Source: Macrolepiota albuminosa (lineage: Eukaryota; Basidiomycota; Agaricomycetes; Agaricales; Agaricaceae). Taken from it: 64,000 nucleotides of DNA. The notes below the pieces were generated by a model, which was not told where the DNA came from, did not search any database, and saw only the letters and a list, made by a program, of their open reading frames with translations. This document shows, one piece after another, positions 19,757 through 32,998 of this stretch. Location of the stretch: contig JAMWFC010000117.1 of the NCBI GenBank assembly GCA_027475525.1, positions 4,326,183 to 4,390,182 of the forward strand, given 5' to 3'. The position numbers and the translations under genes were made by a program. Numbering within the stretch: the first letter of the stretch is position 1; each line of letters begins with the position of its first letter.

Positions 19757-21530
19757 GCATTGAGTTAACATAGACTGAATTAAATAAAAAGTGAGTAAAA
19801 AGAACATATTAAATGCTAAAAACACACTTTTTCCACTGATCATGATTAAAGCTAAAATTGCTATCAATATCAATGTAATACAAAGTATGATGTGAATACA
19901 CACCAGTATAAAAATCACTTGTAGAAAGAACATAATACTGTAATATGCAGATATTTTTAACCATCAACAACTTTAAAGCCTGATTTCAGTATCACTCACA
20001 GCTATTAGTATAGAAGATGCAATGATGCTTGTTAGTAATCCATTGCCAATACTGTATACTCTTTAGCACAACAGATGAAGCAGAAAAAAAAACTTACCTA
20101 AAGATAATCAGATAGTTGATAGTGTTTTTAGTTCTAAAGACCACTGATGTATCTCAATTCTTTCAGGCTGAGTTAGAGGATGAAGCTTACTTTTTCAATC
20201 CAGCATTCATATTTTTCAAGAAATAAACAAGAGATGCACTAATGGTCAAGTCACATACAATGGTCATGACCAAACTGACCAAGGTTGAGTTCTTCCTCCA
20301 ACACACAGTCAGCATCTCACAAAAGTTTTAGAAAGTAAAAATCCATACACGAGGTAGTGGTGTCCTAATAGCATCAACTGAAGGATGGCCAAACCTACTT
20401 GAAAGCATGAGAATTGTTAATAACATAAAATAAAAATCCACACAAACTGCACATAGTCATCCACTAAGGTAATAATTTATACATTTGGATCAAAAAGCTT
20501 GAAATCATGAAATGTCATCTGACCTAGTCCAGCACCTGATAGTAGGTGTTAGCATCAACTCAGGTCCTCAAAGGAACAATATCAACTTACCCAATTGAGC
20601 AAGAGAAGTAGCCAGCTACAACACATTGATCTATGCTTGAAACATGTAGACATATATTATGCTTACTATGAGTAAAATAAGAGGCTTTTGCCATTGATGT
20701 CCAATGCTGACTATTGATCATTGGGTGGGCCATATATAAGACATCATATTAGACATTTTGTGCTCACGGCAATATACTCTCCATGCATAGAAGCTAAAAG
20801 ATTGAACAGCTTTCAGATCAGAGAATGACATTAAAAATCCTTGCCACACCTCTGGACTGTTGATTGGATGGTGAGCTACGATATCATGTATAATAAATGA
20901 AAGCTGTCAAGGAAAATAAAAAACAACACACAGTGACCATACCAAAAATCTATCAATGACATCAACAATTAAATTCAATTTGAGTGAAAGAAACCTACTG
21001 CAGAGGCCCTAATATTAGGTGGTCAAATGCTCTGAGTAATCAATAACATTAGACTGACGATGAAAAATAAAGTAGGTTGAATATTTTCTCAGGCATCTTG
21101 CCTACAATGTAGTCATGGTACACTGTGTCTATCAGGCAAGCCACATGAGCACCCTCCATGATGCTTACATGACTCAGAGTTCAGGTCTATCGGTGAATAA
21201 GTTCAGCACATAGGACTCACAAAAGTAAAACAACCTGTAATTATCAAACAGTCATCAATAATAGACTATGAAGAACAGAGGATAGCAACTCACCAATGCT
21301 TTCAAAAACCTATGATCCTCAGGATAGCTTTGAAAGTAATACACTGTTTGTGAACATGTGATTCCAAAAAGCCTAGGTGGGAGTTAAACAGAGAAAGGAC
21401 AGAAAAAATGTCCATACGCAAAGCTAGTCATTGAGCCTAGATAGCCAACAAAAGTGAGGAAGGCTGAACAACTTGGATTAGTGTACATGCCTGCAAGAAA
21501 TGGTCCCACAAGACTTCCGATGTTCAACAT
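19757..21530 (-). pseudogene. DUF6534-type membrane protein gene, copy 1, CpG-decayed
   Basis: The family is a fungal multi-span membrane protein of unknown function. Exon 1 (from ATG 21530) reads MLNIGSLVGPFLAGM and, after an intron, continues with LFGITCSQTVYYFQSYPEDH (about 21364-21305). This is the typical start of these proteins: a first membrane span and a Q-(T)-x-Y-Y-F motif. A later exon has GAHVACLIDTVYHDYIVGKM (about 21158-21099). Near the C-terminus are a membrane span (LLTSIIASSILIAVSD, about 20020-19995) and VYVNSML (about 19780-19757). The usual LNSRK tail after that is not recognisable. Against copy 2 it has CG-to-CA and CG-to-TG changes and is very AT-rich, so I read it as a decayed paralogue at the edge of the transposon pile. 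The middle exons were not fully resolved. Confidence 0.6.
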
Positions 21531-22926
21531 GGACGTAGGTAGATGGGTCACAGTATGCTGGGGGCTTCGTTTTAACCTCTGAACATGGGCTTCTTTGATC
21601 TTCTGTAAGAAGGAAAACATAACGGACAGAGATTTCCGTGTGTTGTGTTTCATGTGGCAGTGTGTCCCGGAGTGATGGTAAATCTTCTCATCCATCACCC
21701 CTGGCGATCCTGTTTGAAAATTCAATTTGTTCTGAACTAGAGCAATAAACAACATCTGTTCCCCAATTCAAGGCATAATATCTTTAGCGAAGGCTGCACT
21801 TCATTTGTGTATTTTCGGGTATGTTGATTCGAGAATGAGGCATAGTAGGGATAAACGTCGGACCTCATCAATATCATCCTTATGATTGAGCTGATTCTCC
21901 GTTGTAAGGAAATCCCTTGCTCCACTTCCTCTGATCCATCACATAGGCTGTGTACAGCTTTTGGATCACCAACGAGCTCGGAAATCGATGTATGGCAAGT
22001 TGAGACGAGGTCAATTGATTGATCTTGACATTAACTGAACTTGATCTGTGGCCACAGCTTTTCACAGGATCATTAAGGTCGGGCTGGGTCCAGGATTCCG
22101 TTTGGTCTAGCAAAGCCTTTCGTTAACCTCTTTGGTACAATCAGTGGAGTATCCTGCATTAACAATGGGAGGACAGCAGTAACCTGGACATCAGTGGGGT
22201 CAGCAAGGGTGATGGAACTGGTTGTACCAACACCGTGACGATGTGTAAGATACTACAGTAGATGAGTATGATGTATTGAGTAACGGACGACTTTTTCTAG
22301 CGAATATCCCGATAAATTGGGCGGAAGTTCACCCCTATCTGCCTAGGGCCTTTTTGAGATGTCAAAATGAACGGCGGCTGCGAACGACTGTGGTAGCGAC
22401 CTTTGGTTCTGCATTGAGAGGAACTAGGCTATACAGGCGTCTAGAGGCGAGAGAATTGAGGCCCAAACACGGACCTCGACTAGCGATCGTTCAAGAATTG
22501 AAATCATGGCCTCATAAGCCCAATCAATGCTGCTTGAGTAGCAAGAGTACTTAAGCTCCCTCTGAGGCTTATTCATTCGTCATCTCTTTGTTCACCTCTT
22601 CTTTGGCCACATTGTTTGATACTTTGACCGAGGCGGATGGGTCAATAGCTCAGGTAAGTATCTTTCACACTTTATGCATTCATGCACGAACCAGTTTCCC
22701 AAAGTACCAATAGCAGTAAAAAGTTGACTATAAATTGGAATTCTTCTAACGTCTACAGCACTGCACAAAGTTCTCTGCATCAGACTGACCCAATTCCAAA
22801 CCACAATAATATCGACAAGTCCGGGGTGCATCTCCCACGCTACATCTTCTTGAGGGAGGGCATTCAAAATCACAGAGCGCAGCTCCCACTTGACATATGC
22901 TTTGAGACCCCTCATAAAAATGAACA
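21531..22926. other. Intergenic between DUF6534 copy 1 and the Tfc6-like gene
   Basis: Contains the upstream region of DUF6534 copy 1 and the 3' flank of the Tfc6-like gene. Short ORFs (for example 22276-22554 plus, rich in arginine) lack any recognisable feature, and I do not call them. CpG content rises here compared with the transposon pile to the left. Confidence 0.4.
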
Positions 22927-25900
22927 TCAAGATGACCCAGCCGAGTCGTCCGATCCTTCATCAGCATCCATCGCATTATCATCCAGTTCTTGGCGTATAT
23001 GCTCAATTCCACCATACGGCACTTTCCCTTTGATCCATCGGCCCCACAGTTCGTCTACTCTACATAGCCCGGACGCAGTCGCACTTGCTAGTAGACCGGA
23101 TGCTGCAAGGCCATTGCAACTGTTCCACGTCACGCGGTGCACGCCGACCTCGCGCGGCCAGGCTCCCGTACCAACAGAGCTGGCTTTAATACGAGTAGCT
23201 CCCTCGTCTGTCGCCTTTGTATTAGAGGCTTTGGTGGCTTTGGTCTTGGGAGCAGGACGGTCTTGTGTTTCCTATTCAAGGGAAAAGATGTGCAGCGAGT
23301 ATAGACAAAAGATTGTACGAACCTGGGGAAGAAACCTTTCTAACATTCTGTATATTCCAGTTGTACGGCTATAGTCAAGTTGATATATCTTGTGAATGAG
23401 AAATGGCTAAAGGACGACCAGTAATGAGGACTCTGCTTGATTCACAAAGGTTGATAGAAAAACGCTGACTCACAACGGAACCACCTCTTCTTGTTGATCT
23501 GAGCAGATTAGTTGTGGTACAGCACCCATCGGCAGAGCCTACTGCCAGTTGAGGGTGGAAATCGGAGGCATTTATACTCTGAGAAAACACTGATTGACCT
23601 TGCCAAGAGTTGCGATCATTATTCAACTTACCCAAACAGGACCTTGAGGCTCCAATAACGTATGTCCCCTTCCCAACATACTCGGAGACGCAGAGTATGC
23701 CTTGACAATATTTTCATGGTCGATTGTCACGGGTCCTCCCCCGAATGACGAAAATGCCATAGTGTTAATTACATCTGTATCCACCGCTAAGTATGCTATA
23801 AATCAGCAAGACACGTACGTACCTCGAGTTCGGTTCATAACGGACCCATGGCCCTCTCGTATGTCCGTCATACACTCCATGCCATCGTAACCTCCACTCG
23901 CGATGACGGTAGGATCGCCATTCGTACGCGGGGCACCGGTAGATGTAGCGGGTGGTGCGCGAATCCAGGTCAGTGCACGTATGGCGGATTGATGTACCGT
24001 GATATAATGTGTAGGTAGAATATCCGCAATGAGCGAAGAATCTGACACCACTAAGATCAGATCAGATGAGGTCTGGAATGAGTAGGTGGCACCATTGTCA
24101 ATTGCTTTGAGATGTGGGCCGAGGTCATAGACCGCAATGATGCCTAATGTCCGTTACGTTCATGAGTCCAGAATACAATCGTGCAGTAGAATTGAATTAC
24201 CACTAGTCGTCCCGATGGCAACCAGTTCACTGTTGGCCCAGTCGCATGTCCAGCAGCTTGTCTCTTCTAGTTCAATTCTCAGCAGCGGTTCAGGCAGATA
24301 AACTAGAACATTGTTGTTTAACAAGATGTCACCGTCGTTGGAAAAGGAAAGCTGACTGACTATAGACAGGTTGTGAGGTACCATCTTCTGGCGCAACATC
24401 GGTAGGGTAAGGAACGACATAGACCGACCATGATCCATCTTCAAAAATGCCGCTTAACAAACCAAGTTTACGAGGCCGACATTTGCTTGACAACTGTCGC
24501 AATGAGATTTAATTAGTACGTTGCAGGAGAGGATAAGAGGACCAACATCGTCGTGCGAAGGTAGAGGACACCATTTGAGTTCATGAGCCGGTCCACCCTC
24601 GACACAAAGAACCATCTCACACTTCATCTCACCATGGTCCGGCTCCTTTTCTATGCTATCTCTTTCTGTAGCTCTAGGGCACGTTGGGCTTAGAGACCAG
24701 ATCTGAATGCACCCAGGATATGGACGTGCTACTTTGACTCCAATTTCAGGAGAATGCGAAGCAGAGGGGAAAGGCGCGACAGCGAGATACTGTTTGAAAT
24801 GGAGACCTGGGTGATGTCTGAGTGATCATGTTATGGAGGGGGTCGAGAACAATATAGGCCTACCCAGCCGGTCATCCGTGTGTATTGGGCACCAGTCAAG
24901 TCCCCAGACAGGTGCTCCTGCGTTGAAAACATGGGCAGTGCTCCCCGGGAAGAAGTCGGCTGTGGAAGCTTTCATTGAGCTGGCCTTGGATGACAAGAGG
25001 GACGTACACATCATGTGGGATTGGAACATCTCAACCTTCATTTCAGTTTGCTCACCAAAAGGTCCTAGTAGGCAAGTGACGGGCGGTGGTGGTTTGAGGT
25101 TCCCTTCTTCTGTAGTCACAACATCTGTTGGTAGAAATGCAGCTGCGTCACTATGAAATGGATGATTATATTATCAGCAACACAAGAGTATATCACATAC
25201 CTCTTGTTCAAGACTTCCCAGTCAGATTTGATCAGAACGTTCTTATATACTTTCGGTCGTCGATTCGCGTCCCTATCCATGTCCGGCACATTTTCCACCG
25301 CTTCCTTGTACCATCCTCGATCCTCCACAAGCTCCCAGATAGGCCCTGGACCTACGTTATACCCCCATGACTTATTTACCCGATCTGATACTTTCACATT
25401 CTGCGTAAAGTTGTTCGACATGGTAATTTTTGGCGCTTTAAATAGTACAGGTTTCGACTCGAGGCGCTCGACACGTCCTGTACGTGTGTATAGCGGAACT
25501 GCTCGGTGTCTGTGGTGCACACTCGGTGTGGGTAGTACGTATTGCTGACGTTTTGACGCACGCGATAAGCTAAGTTTTGGGAGGCCTACGATGAGTGTTT
25601 TGAGATCCACAGCAATTTTTATTGAGAACAGAATTATATACTTCGTTTTATTTGAGCCTTAGTTTCGAGTACAGATGCGCTTCTTCTGCTGTGTATCACA
25701 GACAGGGGTGCTTTGACCTTCGGTGCATCTTGGGCCTCCATGTCTTCATCCATGTCCTCGTTCTCGTCGTCATGGTCGTCTTCACCTTCAGCATCACGGT
25801 CGGCCTCCGGTGCAAAATCACTTCCTGTGTCTCCATCGTCGTCATTATAAACCGTAACGCGTTTGGAAGGCCCAGCAGCATCGTCGAGTTCGATCCCGGC

Positions 25901-25951
25901 TAATGCAGCATAGCTAGGCCGTGGTTTTCTGGGACGCAGTGTACGGGTCAT
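22927..25951 (-). CDS. WD40-repeat protein resembling TFIIIC subunit Tfc6
   Basis: TFIIIC binds internal promoters of tRNA and 5S genes and recruits TFIIIB and RNA polymerase III in the nucleus. The protein starts MTRTLRPRKPRPSYAALAG and has a long acidic Asp/Glu stretch (about 25850-25730). After an intron (25641 down to about 25586) come RASKRQQYVLPTPS and NRRPKVYKNVLIKSDWEVL, and then WD40 blades. Blade text includes PVWGLDWCPI (about 24920-24890), GCIQIWSLSPTCPRATERD (24720-24660), GGPAHELKWCPLPSHDD (24600-24550), LGLLSGIFEDGSWSVYVVP, SCWTCDWANSELVAIGTTSG (24265-24205) and TVIASGGYDGMECMTD. The C-terminus (GVHRVTWNSCNGLAASGLLA ... LWGRWIKGKVPYGGIEHIR) is typical of fungal homologues. It ends at a TGA at 22927. 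Several short introns were placed only approximately. The assignment to Tfc6 rests on these remembered signature segments. Confidence 0.8.
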
Positions 25952-26555
25952 TCATCCGGTGATGGCTCGTAATCTAGTTGGAACCAAATAAGATATCTGG
26001 CGTATGAGTTACTTAGTGGCTTCATGGAGCGTTTCCGTGACTTTGTGACGGACAAGTATCCCCCACAATACTATCTAATTTAACCTCTTTTTAACCATCG
26101 CTTATCTACCTACATGGGGCTTAACCAATGTTGTAGACGAATAGTTTTCGCAACAGGACTTATCCTAGTTCTCACCAAGTGTGGCCGTGACTTCGCCATA
26201 ACAGACAGCCTCCCGTCACACTTCCCTAATCTCAGGCACGTGACTTTAGGAGTTGCTTGGCACTCGGTTTGGGGGTCTAGGTGTCTATGGGCTCCTTGGT
26301 CCACTATCTCAAGCTATATGTATTCAACCTTTTCCTATTATGAAGACAAATACTCTTCTTGTCCTCCTTTCGAGAGGAGCTTGCTTGGTCATAATGGCTC
26401 TGAAACAGAATGTTATAGTGTGTACAACAACCCTGCTCTTGTAAGGTATGAGGATCATGGCAAACGATATTTTGTATTTCATGCAGTCTATACAAGCAAT
26501 TTATACAATAAAGGAGGGTAATGATTAACCTGAATGTATAGCTAGCAGAACATAC
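25952..26555. other. Intergenic, probable promoter of the Tfc6-like gene
   Basis: Lies between the start of the Tfc6-like gene and the 3' end of DUF6534 copy 2. An open plus-strand frame at 26114-26521 has no recognisable domain, and I do not annotate it. Confidence 0.4.
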
Positions 26556-28575
26556 TCAAATATCTGGGGAGTGATAGGTCTGGAGAAGTGTCGAGGGTAA
26601 TAGTTCCTCCGTCCGAGGCTCCGCAAACAATTTTTGAAGTTTCTTACGAGAGTTAAGCCTACACGCAGAAGTAATCGGGAGATTATGAACGGAAAGGTCA
26701 TAGGTAGAAACACAAACTCTACGCACGCAACCTTACGGTATGGTTGTATATCAGAGACTACGCCTGACAACGACAGCCACTTGCACTTACCAACATTGAG
26801 TTGACATACACTAGAATCAATGAAGATCAGGTAAGAGGGACGATAACGATGCTCATGACGTACATTTTGTGCTAATATAGACAAAAACTAATCATAACCA
26901 GACATCAGCATAAAAGGGAATAAGATTTCATAGGAGGGACGACACACTTGTGTAGAGGAGACTTGAAGATGGAGTCACATTGTACTGAGGTAGGCATCTT
27001 CCTTCAGATAACTGATCACAAGTGTTATTCAGCCATTGCTTACGGTTATAAGTATACAGGACGCAATGATGCTTGTCAGTACTCCAGTACCCAAACTGTA
27101 TGTCCATTGATAAGTTTTCCACGAAGTTTGGTCGATTAAGCTTGCCTAAACATGACCAGACGGTTGATCACGTTTTCAGACCTGACAACCATAGATGAAT
27201 TTCTCTCCAGTCGGATTGAGAATCAGGCTCACGTTCTGAAGCCAGTACGCATATTCTTCAGGCAATAGACAAGAGATGCGTTTATTGTCACATCACAGAC
27301 AATGTTCATGACCAAGTACACTGTGGTCAAGTGCTTCCTCCGATATAAAAGTCAGAGTCTGACATGCACTTTAAGAATCTCCTTACCTGTGGTAATGTTG
27401 TCTTAAAATGTTCCAACACATGATGCCCATATCTGTTTGAAGCTTAGAAATACTTGTTAATGGAAGAAAGTGACACAAACTCTAAAGAATTGAGTTCTGA
27501 GGTGATAGTCAACCAAGTTTCTGAATCAAAAGGTCCAAATACAATAGAAATTTGCCTCACTAAGCCCAGCGACTGGCTGAAATTTAGCGAAGCCATCTGA
27601 AGAACAGCGTGATTAACTTACCCATTTGAGTAAGAGATGTAACCAACTATGAGGGTAATCAGCATTTGCTTCTAGTACCATAATAGAATGGCGCAATACT
27701 ATGAATGCAACGAGGCTTTTTCGCCATTGATATTCTATACTAACTATAGACAATTGAGTAAGACGGGGAACATCAAGTAATAGTAACTCACGCCGATATA
27801 TCCTCCACACATAGAAGCTAGTCAGTTGTACGATGGTTTTTGCCCCATTGATACTAGATATATTTTGAGCGTACCTTTGAACCGCCGATGTGATGATGAC
27901 CTATAACATCGTTTTTAGTAATGTCCGTAACAGAGATGAAGAATAGAATACAGTGGCTGTGAAAGTAAGCTTCCAAGGGCGTTGACATCGCATTGAACAC
28001 TAGATATAGTGAGATATGGATATGGCCACCTACTGCAGATCCTCTAAAAATGGAAGGTCAGCATCGTTGCAAACAAATTGAAAGCGACTGACAAAGGGAC
28101 ATTGAAAGCTGTCAAAGTCTTCTCTGGCATTTTACACACAACATAGAGATAATGTATTGCGTGCACTAGGGATGCCAGCTGTGCACCTTCCAGAATGCTG
28201 ATACAACCTCCAAATCAGATTCACGAATGTCAAACGTTGCCTTTATAGAACTCACAAAAGCACTGCAACCTGTGGTCACCAGATAATTGTCAAAAAGTGG
28301 CACCCAGAGGGAAGCGACTCACTACTACTTTTAAGAATATATGATCACCAGGATACATGCGGAAGTAATATGCCGTTTGCGAACATGTGATGCCAAAGAG
28401 GCTGGGCGGAAGTCGGAGTCTTAGTAGAAGATGATCCTAGAGAATGTTCTCTTACGCAGAGCAGGCCATCACGGCTAGATAGCAAGGAGAGATGAGGAGG
28501 CTTGGGGTTGGACTGTGTGGTTGCAGAGTACATACCTTCAAGGACTGGTGCATTGATTTTCTCTATGCTCGGCAT
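26556..28575 (-). CDS. DUF6534-type membrane protein gene, copy 2
   Basis: Paralogue of the gene at 19757-21530. Exon 1 from ATG 28575 is MPSIEKINAPVLEG with the last codon split by an intron. Then LFGITCSQTAYYFRMYPGDH (about 28408-28348) and FLKVVVAVLL are followed by FILEGAQLASLVHAIHYLYV (about 28205-28145). Near the end are LGTGVLTSIIASCILITVSN (about 27095-27035), LVYVNSML (about 26810-26790) and, after an intron, LNSRKKLQKLFAEPRTEEL with a stop at 26556. This order (spans 1-3, last span, NSxL...LNSR) is the usual DUF6534 plan. The family has no known activity. Middle exons (about 27100-28100) could not be joined with certainty, so damage there is possible. CpG content is normal, unlike copy 1. 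Confidence 0.65.
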
Positions 28576-29136
28576 CGATTTCGAAGGTAATGAGTTAGTC
28601 CAGCGCACAGTCTGATGCAAGTCTAATATATGGAGTCACATACTCTGTCAGATCCGTGCTATGCGGACTGGGTAGTTGTCCAAGCAAATCGGTCTACTTG
28701 AATCTACCACGTGCCGCACTGGACCGTTATCTGCGTTTGTCTGTCCGTGATCAGCTAAGTGGGGTGTAAACTAGCAAATTTGGATCCACTGCAATTTGCG
28801 AGCGTCGAGAAGTAGAGGATAAGAACGATGTCGACCACGAGAGAAAGTTGTTCAGTGGACGAACATCGCTGTATTCTGAGATCCTACCCGTAGACATGAT
28901 ACGATGTGTATCAGACAAGTTCGACAGGCGGCTTCGGTCAACCTTCAACAGGGGATGCAAAGAGCTATAGTTTCAGGTATTCAAAGGCCGAAGAGTCCTC
29001 TATTAAGATGAATTCACCATTTATGGACGCATATCAAGGATCAAGCCATTTCGAAGGCCGAAATCTGGAAAGGCTTACATATAGTACATCCAAGCTCAAA
29101 ATTATGATGCTCCGTCCGAATACCATCACCGTAAGG
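28576..29136. other. Intergenic
   Basis: Upstream of DUF6534 copy 2 and downstream of the coiled-coil gene. No supported gene. The plus-strand ORF at 28906-29382 is mainly antisense to the end of the coiled-coil gene. Confidence 0.4.
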
Positions 29137-32100
29137 CTACTCAACATCGCTCTCCTCACCCTCATCCTCCTCACCCCCATTCCCGTCCTGCATTTGAGGC
29201 GCAGCCACCCCCTTTCTCGGACTTGTCAAACCCCCGAAAAATCCACTTCCATTCCCAGATCCACTAACACTCCTTGCCCCAAGGCCAAGCATATACGTCG
29301 TCGACAACGTCCTCGAACTCTGGTGTACCGCCGCTGGCAACTGATGTTGTATGTAACTCGGCATAGGCACCCGAAGCCCTAAAGTTGCTAAGGGATCAAC
29401 TTGCTTACCCCCAGCCCCAGGGAAATCGAACGAAGGAACATGACGAAGTCGAGGAGATGAGATGATACTCCCGAATTTCGGCGAGAGACCGAGACTGGAC
29501 GTGGAGGCAAGGGGCGTATGACTGGTGAGAGACGGCGAAGACGAAGGGAGCGAGGTAGGTGTGTTTCTGATCCAGGATGTCCACCCACCGCCGCCTCCCT
29601 CGTTGGCGTTGGTGGTTGCAGTAGAAGAGGAATGTGGGGACAACAAGGCGGCGTCGGTATCATTTACGTCGTGCACAACCCGTTGAAGAACAGCAATATC
29701 GTGTTCTATATCCTCTAGTTTTCGTGAAAGAGTCCAGACCGCCTTGTTCACACTGGGGTCTGTGCCATCAACGAACGCCTCGACCTGTCTCTCCACATCC
29801 GAGTGCGTCATCGTATCTTGATCCTGCTCTTGTTCTGAGTTTAGATGGACATGAAGTGTAGGCGACGATGCAAGCGCCCCAGGCACACAAAGCATCATCT
29901 CGAACCCTCTCCCAACAACCTCCTCATCTGCAATCCGAATCTCCAGCTCAACCCTGGCATCCTCTGTGTAATCGTTCAGCCTTTGTATTGCCGTTGACAG
30001 CGCCTCTGTCGACACGTGTCCTGTAACTGTGGATTGGATGGAGGTAGAGAGGGATTCGAGTGCGAGATGACAATCACGGAGAGCGCGCTGAAGGGCGTCA
30101 TACCGGTGTTTAGTTTTGGCTAAATCGGCGAGAAGAGGGTGTACTGGTGGAGGGGTGTCGACAAGAATAAGACGACCTGGAGAGACATTGGAGACGGATA
30201 AGGTTTCCAATGGTTTTGAAGTTGGTTCTGGTGGAGGAGTTGATGCATCTTGGAGAGAGGCGGGTGTTGGAGGTAGTGACTTGTCTTCAATGTCCAGCAT
30301 CGAATCATAATTCACACCATTTGGTTGGTCATTTGAGATAGCGGGGCCATTGAGTGGGGTGTTGTCAGATCGTCTCTCTTCCAGCGATACAACTTCGAGT
30401 ATCTCGTCATGTTGGGCATTAATTGGCTCTCCTTCCGCTGCCACTTCTTCATCCGTAGAAACTACATTTTGGTGATGTACCCTTCCGTTCGAAGCCTCAA
30501 GGACATTGATAACGACCACAGGTTCGACAACCGTGGGCGACGACACCTCTGGGTCGTTGAGAGCTTCAACAGATGGGGAAGCGACATCAATTCCGTCGGT
30601 TGATATTTCGTTAGGTATTGATGATACTAAATCAGTAGGCAATAAACAAAAAACTTTTTCTTCACCGTTTGGTATATCGCTGGATATTGAAAGAGACGCT
30701 GATGTTGGATCTTTGGGATATTGTTGAATATCGTGCACGTCAGTAAACTCTGGTATAGGCACCGGTTTCTGGTCGGATGCCGCTTCTACGACCTTCAACG
30801 GTGGCGTTTCTGGTGTATCATCCTTGACAGGTATTCTAGATGGCTTCTGAGTAAGTACCGACGGGAGTTGTGAATCTGTTGGCAGTGTACGTGGGAATTC
30901 CTCCCCTTTATCGTCAAGTATATCTGGGGTCATGGAAGAGGTTAATGGTTGTTCTGAGGCAGTGGTGATGTCTGATATAGGCGTCGAATTTTCAGATTGC
31001 AGTACCTGAGAGGACTTGGCTGCTGCAAATGTGTTCCGCAGTCTTTCCGGCCCAGACGTTACCACGGGACTGGGCGTGGGGTTTGACGTATCGTCCTGCA
31101 TAGGAGTCGTTTCAGGTTGCTTCTCAGGCTTCTCTAAAACTTTCCCGATATGTTCGTCATCAGCAGCCACATCAACGGCTGCAGCCTTGGCCAGCACAAC
31201 TATCCTTTCCAACTCCAACCTCCTCCCCATCTCCTTCTCCAGCTCCATCATCAACTCCCTCACTGCTGCTTCCGCTACCACCGCTCTCCCGACACCCCCG
31301 TCCTGACCCCCAAACGTTTCCTCCAGTAGCTTACGCGCCGCACCCACCATACTCCTCAAACCCTCATCGCCCTCATTCAACCCGTCCACCACCCGAGCGT
31401 GTTCCTGCGTCTCCTCCGCCTTAAGAACCCACCTCTCCAGTTCCCCCCGCAGCTTCTCTTCTCGATTGACCATCCGAATTCTCAACGCGACCTCCCTTCG
31501 GCGCCCAAATGCCTCTTTTGCGAATTCGCCGCCTAGCTCGTCGAGAGCGCGGCGAAGCGTCTCCGTCTGGGTTGCAGATGCGTTCATTTTAGAGCGCAGA
31601 GAAAGGAGTTGTGTTGATAGTGTGGAAGTTGTTGCAGCGTGTCTACTTTTGAGGGATGAGAGAGCTGAGGAGAGGGTGTCGGCTGATTTTTGAGAAAATT
31701 TCCTAGAGGATCATGTTAATATGAGATTGATTCCGGAAAGACCGAACACAAAAATGCGTACATATAGCGGGAAACCATTCTAGCGGCTGTATTATCGTCG
31801 AGTTTGAGTTGTTGGAGCTCAAATTGAGCTTGTGCGAGCTCGCCACGGCATTGTTCCAGATGTTTCTCCTCAGAATCGCGTTGTGAATTTGCGACGGCAA
31901 GCGCTCCTTGAGCCTCGAGGATTTCTTTTTGTAGTCTTGCTGTCTCAGCATTAAAATCTTTAAGCAATCGTTGTAGGCCCAGCTTCCCCTCTGCAAGACC
32001 GTCAACAAGTCTCTCGTGAGACTTGTTGGTCTGAAGGGATCGAACAAGGTCCGCGTACTCGTTCACTACGAGATCAGACATCTTGACGGCCTCTTCTGCA

Positions 32101-32636
32101 GCCCTGACTTTGTGCTCCAGCTCCAGTTCTCTCAACTTCCCTGCCTCTTCTCTACTCCTTGTCCGCGCTGCAAGCTCGTAAGCCGCTTCTGCATTCAGTT
32201 TAGCTTTACTGGCCTCCGCAGTCGCATGCGAGAGCTGTGTCGTACGCTCTAGCAGCGCAGCCTCAGTAAGCGAAAGCTTATCGGAAAGCTTTCTCAGGGA
32301 AAGGGTCAGCTGTTGCACCTGTTCAACAGCCAGATGTGCTTGAGACGATGCATCAGGATGCGGGTTAGTTCTCAGAACAGCTAGCTCGTTCCGCAGCACT
32401 TCGTTCTCGCGCTCGAGGTATGTAGCGCGGTCGCGCGCATTTGCGGATTCGAGAGAGTAACGTTGGAGCTTTACTGAGGTAGTGTAAGCCTCATCCTTGA
32501 GAGAATGAATCAGACGGTTACAATGAAACTATGTCCGATGTATCCATGCCTGAAAACGAGATACTGCGAGTCGAAGACTGGAGAGTTCGAAGGCGAGAGG
32601 GTGAGTCGGGTTAAGTTCGAGGGTTTTGGTGGTCAT
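29137..32636 (-). CDS. Large coiled-coil protein, about 1128 aa, unknown function
   Basis: Three exons: 32636-32550, 32495-31762 and 31702-29137 (3387 nt, one frame). Exon 1 encodes MTTKTLELNPTHPLAFEL and ends VSRFQ. Its intron (32549-32496, 54 nt) begins with GC and ends with AG; a GT donor slightly upstream would drop five residues. Exons 2 and 3 up to about residue 420 are almost entirely heptad-like, Leu/Glu/Ala-rich coiled coil (for example LRKLSDKLSLTEAALLERTT). RYMKFSQ spans the second intron. The middle is a long Ser/Thr/Pro/Glu-rich, probably disordered region. A shorter helical block (YDALQRALRDCHLALESLST) precedes a Ser/Gly-rich C-terminus ending in an acidic DEGEESDVE. It is probably a cytoskeletal or scaffold-type protein. 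I do not recognise a named family. Confidence 0.75.
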
Positions 32637-32998
32637 TGTTTAAGAGGTGTGAATGTGAAATGAACGTGGCATGTGCGTGGATAAACACGTACGTAGTCAA
32701 TGTCAGAAGTTAAATTGATTGACAGACAAGAATATCCATTCAAGTGATGATCCGTGACATAGAAATTCGAGCACGTGGTCGGTATAAGTCACGACGCGTC
32801 AAGGGCTCGAGTGAAGTGGAGGCGAGTCGAACGTCTCTTGTTAACAGCTGTCGACGGACCTGTTGCCACGTGCCACGGCACAACGTCACTCGAAAGTAAT
32901 TGCTCTTTGCAGTGAGAGATGAAGCATGTGATGGGAAGCCTCAAGAGGTTGACGACACATGTCATGTTCTTCATTGAATGGTTATTAGGTACCGTCCT
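32637..32998. other. Intergenic, promoter of the coiled-coil gene and 3' flank of the amidohydrolase
   Basis: About 360 bp between two minus-strand genes. No ORF or motif I can support. Confidence 0.4.

Noticed and set aside
22276..22554. 92-codon plus ORF between two host genes
   Set aside because: Arginine-rich with no domain, splice context or supporting neighbour.
26114..26521. 135-codon plus ORF
   Set aside because: No recognisable fold or family; it lies in the flank between the Tfc6-like gene and DUF6534 copy 2.
28906..29382. 158-codon plus ORF
   Set aside because: Its second half is antisense to the coiled-coil gene's last exon, which has much stronger coding support.
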